A stretch of 35,658 nucleotides of DNA from positions 1 to 35,658 of the forward strand of contig CAKTLD010000008.1 in NCBI GenBank assembly GCA_934572445.1, given 5' to 3'. Every line of letters begins with the position of its first letter. The first letter of the stretch is position 1. This document shows, piece by piece, positions 29,809 through 35,658 of this stretch. The notes under the pieces were generated by a model. That model saw only the letters and a list, made by a program, of their open reading frames with translations, did no database searches and was not told the origin of the DNA. This DNA is from an uncultured Oscillospiraceae bacterium. GTDB taxonomy: Bacteria; Bacillota; Clostridia; Oscillospirales; Oscillospiraceae. The translations under genes were made by a program, and so were the position numbers.

Positions 29809-31014
29809 ATGCTAACTATTCAGCTCAACATGTATCATGCGCTGGCGCTCGGCGCGGCGATGTACTGGCTCGGAACGGTGCTGACGGGAAAGATCACGAT
29901 CCTGAACCGTTTCTGCATCCCCTCACCGCTGGTCGGCGGCCTCTGCTTCGCGCTGCTCAATGCGGCGCTTTATGCCTCGGGTACGGCGGTCATCACCTTT
30001 GACGACACGCTGCAGACGGTCTTCATGATCCTGTTTTTTGCCACCGTGGGCTTCAGCGTCAGCATCCCGCTGCTGGCCAGGGGCGGCAGGGCGGTGCTGC
30101 TGCTTTTGGGGCTCGGCATCGTGATGATCTTTCTGCAGAATGGCCTCGGCGGCGGCATCATGGCGCTGTGCGGCAAGAGTCCGCTCTACGGCATCGGCTG
30201 CGGTTCCGTCGCGCTGATCGGCGGCCCGGGCACGGCCGCGGCGATCGGCCCCGATCTGGAGGCTGCGGGTGCCGTCGGCGGTACGGCGGTGTCCATCGCG
30301 GCGGCAACGTTCGGACTGGTCTCCGGTTCGCTGATGGGCGGACCCATCGCGCGCTCGCTCATCCTGCGCGGTGAGCTCAAGCCCAAGGCGGCGGAGCCGG
30401 CGGAGACCGGCGCCCCTTCAGAGTCTGCGGAGGAGGACGGGACCTTCACTGCGACAGACAGCAGCTTTATCAAAGGATTTTTGCTGCTGCTGTTTGCCGT
30501 CGGCGTCGGCAGCTGCGTCAGCGCGCTGCTGACAAAGCTCTGCGGCTTCAATTTTCCGCCTTACATAGGAGCGATGCTCGTGGCGGTCGCCGTGCGCAAC
30601 ACAGTGGACGGCCTGCGGATCGACTTTCCTGCCGCCGAGATCGACACGATGGGCAATATGTTTCTCTCGATCTTTCTTGCCATGGCACTTTCAGGGCTCA
30701 AGCTGTGGCTGCTGGTCGATCTGGCGCTGCCGATGCTGCTCTGTCTTGCCGCACAGGTGCTGCTGATGTGGGCGTTCTCGGTGTTCGTCGTGTTCCGCGT
30801 GATGGGCCGCGACTATGACGCGGCGGTCATGACCGCCGGCTACATCGGCTTCGCCATGGGCGCGACCTCGAACGCGATGGCCAATATGCAGGTCATCACG
30901 AAGAAGTACGGCCCTTCGCCGACTGCATACTTTGCCATCCCGATGGTCGGCAGTCTTTTCATCGACTTTTTCAACGCCGCGCTCATCGCGCTCAACATCG
31001 GCTGGTGGGCTTGA
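29809..31014 (+). CDS. gltS: Sodium/glutamate symporter GltS
   Basis: GltS imports glutamate with Na+. The 401 residues equal the E. coli protein in length. Two inverted membrane halves are seen, with glycine-rich pore-loop motifs: IGGPGTAAAIGP in the first half and GFAMGATSNAMANM in the second, separated by a hydrophilic loop (about residues 195-222). The C-terminal segment IPMVGSLFIDFFNA is characteristic. An AAAGGAGAAG ribosome-binding site precedes the ATG. The gene is a separate unit behind the agmatine operon; whether there is a functional link is unknown. Confidence 0.95.
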   Translation: MLTIQLNMYHALALGAAMYWLGTVLTGKITILNRFCIPSPLVGGLCFALLNAALYASGTAVITFDDTLQTVFMILFFATVGFSVSIPLLARGGRAVLLLLGLGIVMIFLQNGLGGGIMALCGKSPLYGIGCGSVALIGGPGTAAAIGPDLEAAGAVGGTAVSIAAATFGLVSGSLMGGPIARSLILRGELKPKAAEPAETGAPSESAEEDGTFTATDSSFIKGFLLLLFAVGVGSCVSALLTKLCGFNFPPYIGAMLVAVAVRNTVDGLRIDFPAAEIDTMGNMFLSIFLAMALSGLKLWLLVDLALPMLLCLAAQVLLMWAFSVFVVFRVMGRDYDAAVMTAGYIGFAMGATSNAMANMQVITKKYGPSPTAYFAIPMVGSLFIDFFNAALIALNIGWWA

Positions 31015-31047
31015 GCGCGGCAGCGGAAGGGTGACTCTCTCTTGGCC

Positions 31048-31080
31048 CAAGCGGCCCCTGCCTGCGGCGGGGGCCGCTTG
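31048..31080 (+). terminator. Stem-loop after gltS, weak terminator candidate
   Basis: An 11-bp stem (31048-31058 with 31070-31080) lies 33 bases after the gltS stop, but no T run follows, so termination is uncertain. Confidence 0.4.
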
Positions 31081-31144
31081 AGCTGCTACAGGAGAAAACT
31101 GTTGGAATTATCGAAATAAACTGATTTCCTTTTTGAAAAGGACG

Positions 31145-31153
31145 TGGTATGAT
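31145..31153 (+). promoter_or_regulatory. Extended -10 promoter of the nhaC gene
   Basis: TGGTATGAT is an extended -10 (TGn-TATGAT) with only a poor -35 (TTTCCT, 17 bases upstream). It overlaps an alternative ATG at 31149 and supports translation from 31203 instead. Identical TGGTATGAT wording occurs at the prsW promoter. Confidence 0.5.
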
Positions 31154-31202
31154 AGCCCTGCCCCTGAAAAACGGGGTAAGACAAAGTCTGACGGGTGATG
31201 GT

Positions 31203-32498
31203 ATGATCTCGATCGATCTTTTCTGCACGGCGCTGCTCGTTTGTGTGGCGCTGAGGGCGAACGTCCTGTACGCGCTGGCAGCGGGACTCGTTATTTTCAC
31301 GCTCTATGGAAGGCGGCGGGGCTTTTCCTGGCATGCGCTCGGGGAGATGATCGTCTCGGGCGTGAAGACCTCGACGAGCGTGCTGCTCGTTTTTCCGCTC
31401 ATCGGGATGCTGACGGCTTTCTGGCGTGCGTGCGGCACGCTGCCGCTGATCATCTGCTGCGCGGTGGACCTGATCCGGCCGGAGATCCTGCTGGTGATGA
31501 CGTTTCTGCTCAACTGCGGCGTGTCCATCCTGACGGGCACGGCCTTCGGCACGGCGGCCACGATGGGGACCATCTGCGTGAGCGTGGGCGTGTCGATGGG
31601 CATGGACCCGATGCTGCTCGGCGGCGCGATGCTTTCGGGTGTATACTTCGGCGATCGCTGCTCGCCGGTATCGACGAGCGCGCTGCTCGTCAGCGAACTG
31701 ACGGGAACGGATATCTATGATAATATCCGCCGGATGCTCAGAACGGCGCTCGTACCGTTTCTTGCAAGCTGTGCGGTCTATGCACTGCTGGGGCTGAAGA
31801 GCGCGGGCGGTGCGGCCGCTGCGGAGCTGTGGTCGCTCTATGGCCGCGAGATGACGCTCCACTGGATTATGTGTCTTCCCGCGGTGCTCATTCTGGCGCT
31901 GTCGCTTTTCCGCGTGAATGTCAAGCGCGCGATGTCGGCCAGTATTCTGGCCGCGGTGCTGCTGTGCATCTTCCTGCGCCGCCTCGATGTACTGACACTG
32001 CTCAGAACTGCGGTATTCGGCTATACGGCGGCGGACGCGCAGGTGGGCGCGATGCTCAACGGCGGCGGTATCCTTTCGATGCTGCGCGTGGCGCTCATCA
32101 TTACCATTTCGTCAGCTTATTCCGGCATTTTCCGCAGGACGGGACTGCTTGATGCGCTCTGCGGGCGCATCGCCGTGCTCAGCGGCAGGACCTCGCCCTA
32201 CTTTGCCATGCTCGTGACCGCGATCCTTGCGGGCCTTGTCGCCTGTAACCAGACGCTTACGATCATTCTGACGCACCAGCTCTGCGCAGCGGCACAGACC
32301 GACGGGCGCGAAGCGGCCATCGACCTGGAGAACAGCGCGGTGGTCGTCGCGCCGCTCGTGCCGTGGTCCATTGCGGGGGCGACACCGCTCGCCACCGTCG
32401 GCGCGCCGACGGTGAGCTTGCTTGCGGCCTGCTTTCTCTACCTGCTGCCGTTGTGGACGCTGCTGCGGCGTACGATGGAGCGGCGGCGCGGAAAATAA
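31203..32498 (+). CDS. nhaC: NhaC-family Na+/H+ antiporter-like transporter
   Basis: The 431-residue multi-pass membrane protein matches the NhaC family, which exchanges Na+ for H+ (or Na+/lactate against malate/H+ in some relatives). The family motif FGDRCSPVST lies at 149-158, after TGTAFGTAATMGT (111-123), and a second half motif AGLVACNQTLTIILT is seen later. I prefer the ATG at 31203: GGTGAT just upstream can pair with the 16S 3' end, while the longer form from 31149 would begin inside a probable -10 element and uses codons rare here (ATA, AGA). The longer form does have an AGGA site, so the start is not certain. The true substrate is open. The small gene at 32549 follows on the same strand. 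Confidence 0.85.
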   Translation: MISIDLFCTALLVCVALRANVLYALAAGLVIFTLYGRRRGFSWHALGEMIVSGVKTSTSVLLVFPLIGMLTAFWRACGTLPLIICCAVDLIRPEILLVMTFLLNCGVSILTGTAFGTAATMGTICVSVGVSMGMDPMLLGGAMLSGVYFGDRCSPVSTSALLVSELTGTDIYDNIRRMLRTALVPFLASCAVYALLGLKSAGGAAAAELWSLYGREMTLHWIMCLPAVLILALSLFRVNVKRAMSASILAAVLLCIFLRRLDVLTLLRTAVFGYTAADAQVGAMLNGGGILSMLRVALIITISSAYSGIFRRTGLLDALCGRIAVLSGRTSPYFAMLVTAILAGLVACNQTLTIILTHQLCAAAQTDGREAAIDLENSAVVVAPLVPWSIAGATPLATVGAPTVSLLAACFLYLLPLWTLLRRTMERRRGK

Positions 32499-32548
32499 GG
32501 GAATCGTGCGCGCGATGCGCGCGTAAGATAGCGCGGGGTGATGCTGCC

Positions 32549-32716
32549 ATGTCCTGTCCGGAGACGCTGCCTGCCGCCATCGGCGCGGCAGCAGCCGCGC
32601 TGGCGCGCGAGCTGAGCGACGAGGAGTTGGGGCTGCTCGCGGCGGTATTCACGCAGTTGGGCGACAGTCTTGCAACGATCCTTGCCCTGCGCGCATGCGA
32701 GAAGCAGAGAGAATAA
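32549..32716 (+). CDS. Small uncharacterised protein (DUF6774-like)
   Basis: A 55-residue protein with the core LARELSDEELGLLAAVFTQL followed by GDSLATILALRA. From memory this resembles a small domain-of-unknown-function family common in Oscillospiraceae (DUF6774), with the same SDEEL and QLGDxLATI pattern; the match was not checked. It begins with MSCPETLPAAIGAAA, has no signal peptide, and looks like two short helices. A GGGGTG ribosome-binding site lies about 9 bases upstream. The same frame is open further upstream to 32363, but that part overlaps nhaC. It is followed at once by a strong terminator, so nhaC and this gene may share a transcript. Function unknown. Confidence 0.7.
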   Translation: MSCPETLPAAIGAAAAALARELSDEELGLLAAVFTQLGDSLATILALRACEKQRE

Positions 32717-32754
32717 AGGCCGCGCCCTCCCTGACGGAGGGCGCGGCCTTTGTG
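32715..32754. terminator. Bidirectional terminator between the small protein gene and the EamA gene
   Basis: A 16-bp perfect stem (32715-32730 with 32736-32751) with CTGAC loop, between convergent genes. T/A runs are only three bases. Confidence 0.85.
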
Positions 32755-32762
32755 CTGCCGAT

Positions 32763-33665
32763 TCAATTCCGCGATGACTGAGCGGGGGAGAGCCCGCCCC
32801 TGCCGTCAAGCACCGCGATGAGGACGCTGCCGAGCAGCGTGAGCGCCGCGCCGAGAGCGATGCGCGGCGTGAGCGATTCGTGCAGGAAGAGGATGCCGGC
32901 AAGGATGCTGGTGATGGGCTCAAGCGTGCTGAGGATGGCGGCATGCTGTCCGCCGATAAGGAATGTGCCCTGCTGGAACAGCACGGCTGCGAAGACGCTG
33001 AGCATCAGCGAGAAGAGAAAAGCTGTGAGCCAGCCGCGCGCGGTTTGCGGCAGGGCGAACTGATGCGTGAGCAGGCAGAGCGTGAGCGTGCAGAGCGAGC
33101 AGATCAGCGCGAGATAAAAGCTCATCCGGAAGCCCGACACCTCGCGGTGGCGGAAGTGGGCCAGCATCAGGATATAGGCCGCATACGCCACGCCGGAGGC
33201 GAGTGCAATGGCCGCACCCAACAGGTCGATGCTGCCGCCCGGGTCGAGCAGCAGCAGGATGCCGGCGGTACACAGCAGCGTGCAGAAAACGGCGCTCCTG
33301 CGTATCTTTTCGTGCAGCAGAAAGCCGCCGATTACCACGACTACGGGATAGGAAAAGTGGAATACCGCTGCCATACCGGAGGCAAGATAGCGGTAGGAGG
33401 TGAACAGCAGCACGGGCGTAAGACACGCGCCGACCGCGCTGGCTGCGGCGACCTCGCCCAGCGCACCGCGGCTGATGCGCAGCCCGCCGCAGCGGTGTGC
33501 CAGCAGCGCCAGCAGGGGGAGCGAGAGGACGTTGCGCAGGAAGACGAGACTCATCGGCGTGACGCCCTCGGTATAGAGGACGCTGGCGCCCAGCGGCATG
33601 CAGCCGTAGATCACGGCGCTGAGGATGATGTAAAGGCGGCCCTTGAGCTGATCGCGGCGGTCCAT
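32763..33665 (-). CDS. EamA/DMT-superfamily permease
   Basis: The 300-residue protein consists of two EamA repeats (about residues 10-137 and 147-285) with ten hydrophobic helices, the drug/metabolite transporter plan. Typical motifs include GSVLYTEG-type loop after TM1, PVLLFTSYRYLASGMAAVFHFSYPVVVVI in the first repeat and AAILSTLEPITSILAGILFLHE in the second. Many relatives export amino acids or metabolites; the substrate cannot be told. A GGAAGGAG ribosome-binding site and a good promoter (33704-33732) precede the ATG at 33665. Single-gene unit, divergent from prsW. Confidence 0.92.
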   Translation of the reverse strand: MDRRDQLKGRLYIILSAVIYGCMPLGASVLYTEGVTPMSLVFLRNVLSLPLLALLAHRCGGLRISRGALGEVAAASAVGACLTPVLLFTSYRYLASGMAAVFHFSYPVVVVIGGFLLHEKIRRSAVFCTLLCTAGILLLLDPGGSIDLLGAAIALASGVAYAAYILMLAHFRHREVSGFRMSFYLALICSLCTLTLCLLTHQFALPQTARGWLTAFLFSLMLSVFAAVLFQQGTFLIGGQHAAILSTLEPITSILAGILFLHESLTPRIALGAALTLLGSVLIAVLDGRGGLSPAQSSRN

Positions 33666-33703
33666 GGCGCGCTCTCCTTCCGTAAATGACTGTGAACTTG
33701 TTT

Positions 33704-33732
33704 ATCATACCTGTGCGCGTCCGCGCGGTCAA
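33704..33732 (-). promoter_or_regulatory. Promoter of the EamA permease gene
   Basis: Minus-strand TTGACC (33727-33732) and TATGAT (33704-33709), spacer 17. Confidence 0.8.
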
Positions 33733-33760
33733 GAGAAAAAACAGCGGGATGCGCCCCGCG

Positions 33761-33789
33761 TTGACAAAATCTGCCGCGGCTGGTATGAT
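33761..33789 (+). promoter_or_regulatory. Promoter of prsW
   Basis: Consensus TTGACA (33761-33766) and TATGAT (33784-33789), spacer 17, with an extended TGG before the -10. It is the best promoter by consensus in the window. Confidence 0.85.
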
Positions 33790-33845
33790 TTCGCTGAACG
33801 ATATGAGCCGCGCGCAGCGCGTGAAACAGAAAGGAGAACGGCAAT

Positions 33846-34589
33846 ATGTTCTTTTATGTCAACCCGATCCTGATCGCAGCGGCAGTGCTGCCTGCGCTCT
33901 TCCTGCTGCGTTATGTCTATCGCGCCGACCGGCTGGAAAAAGAGCCCGCAGGGCTTTTGATCTCACTGGTGCTCTACGGCATCCTGGCTACCTTTGCCGC
34001 CATCATCACCGAGCAGGTGGGCGAAACGCTGCTGGCCATGTTCTTGCCGGCTTACTCCATGGCGTATAATGTGCTTTTGTACTTCGTGGTCGTAGCGCTG
34101 TCGGAGGAGGGCTTCAAGTATCTGCTGCTGAAAAAGCGGACGTGGCGCTCGGGTGAATTCAACTGCCAGTTCGACGGCGTGGTGTACGCGGTGTTTGTGT
34201 CGCTGGGCTTTGCCCTGTGGGAAAACATCAGTTATGTGGCGATGTACGGCCTCGGCACGGCGGCGGTGCGCGCGGTGACGGCAGTGCCGGGGCACGCCTG
34301 CTTCGGCGCGTTCATGGGCGCATTTTACGGTCTGGCCAAGCGGTACGACAATCTGGGTGATTGGGGCCGGAGCCGTCAGTGCCGCCGCCTTGCGGTGCTG
34401 GTGCCGGTGGTGCTGCACGGGGCGTATGACTTTATTGCAACGCTGGAGTTCGACGGCTACGCGTGGATCTTTGTCGCATTTGTGGCGGTGCTGTTTTTCC
34501 TGACCTACCGCATGATCAAGCGGCTCTCGCGCGACGACCGCTTCATCGACTATAACGATTACAACCGCTACGATGGCCCGGAATTCTGA
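33846..34589 (+). CDS. prsW: PrsW-family intramembrane metalloprotease
   Basis: PrsW is a membrane-embedded glutamic/zinc protease; in B. subtilis it makes the first cut in the anti-sigma factor RsiW after antimicrobial peptide or envelope stress. The 247 residues have about seven hydrophobic segments. Family motifs are present: EEGFK (87-91), LWEN with Glu126, the GHACFGAFMG motif with His150, and LHGAYD with His191 and Asp195. No anti-sigma/sigma pair lies nearby, so the substrate here is unknown. An AAAGGAG ribosome-binding site and strong promoter precede it. The C-terminal tail (about 229-247) is polar and tyrosine/aspartate-rich. Confidence 0.93.
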   Translation: MFFYVNPILIAAAVLPALFLLRYVYRADRLEKEPAGLLISLVLYGILATFAAIITEQVGETLLAMFLPAYSMAYNVLLYFVVVALSEEGFKYLLLKKRTWRSGEFNCQFDGVVYAVFVSLGFALWENISYVAMYGLGTAAVRAVTAVPGHACFGAFMGAFYGLAKRYDNLGDWGRSRQCRRLAVLVPVVLHGAYDFIATLEFDGYAWIFVAFVAVLFFLTYRMIKRLSRDDRFIDYNDYNRYDGPEF

Positions 34590-34599
34590 CAGAAAATGG

Positions 34600-34632
34600 A
34601 AAAGCGCCCGCTCACTGAGCGGGCGCTTTTTT
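34600..34632. terminator. Bidirectional terminator between prsW and the GNAT genes
   Basis: A 14-bp stem (34600-34613 with 34617-34630) with a 3-base loop, A run before and six T residues after; between convergent genes. Confidence 0.9.
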
Positions 34633-34644
34633 GACCTTTTGGGG

Positions 34645-35085
34645 TTACAGGCACAGTTCAAACAGCTCATCGCCGACTTTGCGGAATCCGGCGCGCTCGA
34701 ACATCCGCTGCGACTGCGCGTTGAACGAGTAGATCTCTGCGTGCAGCTTGGAGATTTGTTTCTCCCTTGCGAGCTTTTTCATCTCGCCGATGACGCGCCT
34801 GCCGATGTGCCGGTTCTGAAAACCTTTTGCTACGACAATATTGATCTCACCGTCCGGATGCAGGCAGACGTCGCCGCACAGGCGGCCGCGGTACTTGATG
34901 TAAAAAAGGCTGCCGCGCGCATTGAGATAGCGGTACATCGCCTTGAGCAGTGCTAAGTCGTACACGCTGTCGCGATTGTCGACCTGCTTGCACACGTCCG
35001 CGTCCTGATACCACGGGAGCGACGCTTTGTAGTTGGGATAATACGGGACGAGCGTGATCTCATCGTCGACAATTCTGCGTTCCAA
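34645..35085 (-). CDS. GNAT-family N-acetyltransferase
   Basis: The 146-residue protein has the GNAT fold pattern: the acetyl-CoA-binding motif A (INIVVAKGFQNRHIGRRVIGEM) and motif B (YSFNAQSQRMFERAGF). Substrate unknown; such stand-alone GNATs acetylate small amines, ribosomal proteins or drugs. The start is a TTG at 35085, chosen because AGAGAGG lies 6 bases upstream and no ATG fits. It follows the second GNAT gene by about 40 bases on the same strand and is probably co-transcribed with it. It ends near the bidirectional terminator. Confidence 0.85.
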   Translation of the reverse strand: MERRIVDDEITLVPYYPNYKASLPWYQDADVCKQVDNRDSVYDLALLKAMYRYLNARGSLFYIKYRGRLCGDVCLHPDGEINIVVAKGFQNRHIGRRVIGEMKKLAREKQISKLHAEIYSFNAQSQRMFERAGFRKVGDELFELCL

Positions 35086-35126
35086 GACAGACCTCTCTTA
35101 AATGACAGTTTTCGGCGGAAACGGCC

Positions 35127-35621
35127 TCAGCTGTGCGCGATGCAGTCGTACGCGATGCGCTCTCCGCCGTCGATCGCGCCGTGAATGACGCCGCAGCGCT
35201 GGAAGCCATACGCTTCCAAAAGCCGCTGCATCGGGCGGTTATCCGCGTGCGTGTCGGCGCGCAGATAGCCGATCTGCGCGGTGCAGAAGTCAAAGCAGGC
35301 CTTCGACAGTCCGCGCGCTTTTCCGTTGGAGGCGAGACGGTGGATCGTGCCGTAGGGCTTGTCCAAACGCCACGCGCCGTCTTCAATGACGCGGTAGCTC
35401 TCGTCCTCGCCGAGAAAGAGGGCGAATGTGCCGACGATCTCGCCATTTTCGAGCATCACATAGCTGCTGCCGCACGCGATATCATAGGCGACGATGCCGC
35501 GGTCGGGGTACTCGTCGCCCCACTGGGCGGTGTTGCCGTTTGCGCGCATGTAGCGCTTTGCGGCGGCGAAGACGTCCAGCACCGTGTCGACGTCCTGCAG
35601 GGTGGTTTTGCGAATTTCCAT
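35127..35621 (-). CDS. GNAT-family N-acetyltransferase, second
   Basis: The 164-residue protein starts MEIRKTTLQDVDTVLDVF, a typical GNAT beginning, and contains the acetyl-CoA loop region HRLASNGKARGLSKACFDF and the C-terminal NRPMQRLLEAYGFQRCG motif. It resembles the RimI/YjcF-type group by eye but differs clearly from the neighbouring GNAT, so it is not a tandem duplicate. The ATG at 35621 has AAGGG 6-7 bases upstream and lies 1 base after the stop codon of the preceding gene, showing an operon of at least three genes. The substrate is unknown. Confidence 0.9.
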   Translation of the reverse strand: MEIRKTTLQDVDTVLDVFAAAKRYMRANGNTAQWGDEYPDRGIVAYDIACGSSYVMLENGEIVGTFALFLGEDESYRVIEDGAWRLDKPYGTIHRLASNGKARGLSKACFDFCTAQIGYLRADTHADNRPMQRLLEAYGFQRCGVIHGAIDGGERIAYDCIAHS

Positions 35622-35622
35622 T

Positions 35623-35658
35623 TTAGCCCTTGTGCTGCTCGAACCAGCCGGTGATCTC
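35623..35658 (-). CDS. C-terminal end of an upstream gene, cut by window edge
   Basis: Eleven sense codons and a TAA stop are in frame on the minus strand (EITGWFEQHKG). The stop lies one base before the start of the second GNAT gene, and the fragment contains that gene's ribosome-binding site, a normal operon junction. Too short to assign a family. Confidence 0.55.
   Translation of the reverse strand, partial: EITGWFEQHKG

Noticed and set aside
31149..31202. nhaC start at 31149
   Set aside because: The ATG lies in an extended -10 element, and the extra codons (ATA, AGA) are unlike the rest; kept as an alternative.
1..35658. CRISPR arrays, insertion sequences, prophage or integration sites
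   Set aside because: No repeat-spacer pattern, transposase, integrase or tRNA-end duplication was seen; the GH24/GH25 protein has a signal peptide and SLH repeats, so it is not evidence of a prophage.

Overview
The window is GC-rich (clearly above 60 % by eye) and gene-dense. Ribosome-binding sites are strong AGGAGG types, promoters are sigma-A-like with 16-18 bp spacers, and most transcription units end in intrinsic terminators. Gene content points to a gut-type, GC-rich Clostridia, most likely Oscillospirales: a clostridial aro/pheA operon, YhaM, FliB-type CxxxxCxxxCC protein, PrsW, the YqeB/YqeC selenium-molybdenum hydroxylase accessory proteins, and several Na+-coupled transporters. The placement is inference; there is no rRNA in the window. 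No prophage, IS element, CRISPR array or replication origin was seen.

Layout. 1-5113 (+): the 3' part of an aromatic amino-acid operon, aroB(end)-aroA-aroC-pheA-aroE/aroK, translationally coupled by ATGA overlaps, with shikimate dehydrogenase and shikimate kinase fused in one protein. 5178-6375 (-): glutamate racemase and a small unknown ORF. 6600-8405 (+): Na+/phosphate symporter with PhoU-like tail behind a hairpin-rich leader. 8513-10968 (+): XdhC-YqeC-YqeB, a maturation set for molybdenum hydroxylases without the hydroxylase itself. 11005-13302 (-): YhaM exoribonuclease and a dicarboxylate/amino-acid:cation symporter. 13561-17733 (-): MarR regulator and a heterodimeric ABC exporter. 17892-20667 (-): tRNA-Leu(UAG), then a TetM-like translational GTPase fused to a YacP/Rae1-type NYN ribonuclease domain. 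20778-23885 (+): a FliB-like protein and a secreted protein with two lysozyme-type domains and SLH repeats. 23991-25760 (-): a second Na+/phosphate symporter with a possible Pho box. 25992-29537 (+): agmatine deiminase pathway (putrescine carbamoyltransferase, antiporter, agmatine deiminase) without its carbamate kinase. 29809-32716 (+): GltS, NhaC and a very small conserved-looking protein. 32763-33665 (-): EamA permease. 33846-34589 (+): PrsW. 34645-35658 (-): two GNAT acetyltransferases and the last codons of another gene.

The strongest item for follow-up is the GTPase-Rae1 fusion: a ribosomal-protection-type factor that should reach the A site carries, in the same chain, a nuclease domain whose B. 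subtilis relative cuts mRNA in the ribosomal A site. Its gene lies directly downstream of a tRNA-Leu gene and may depend on read-through from the tRNA promoter. Second-tier items are the dual-muramidase SLH protein, the Pho-box-like repeats before the second phosphate transporter, the structured leader before the first one, and the incomplete molybdenum-hydroxylase and agmatine pathways.

All statements about families come from motif reading by eye; no database search was run.
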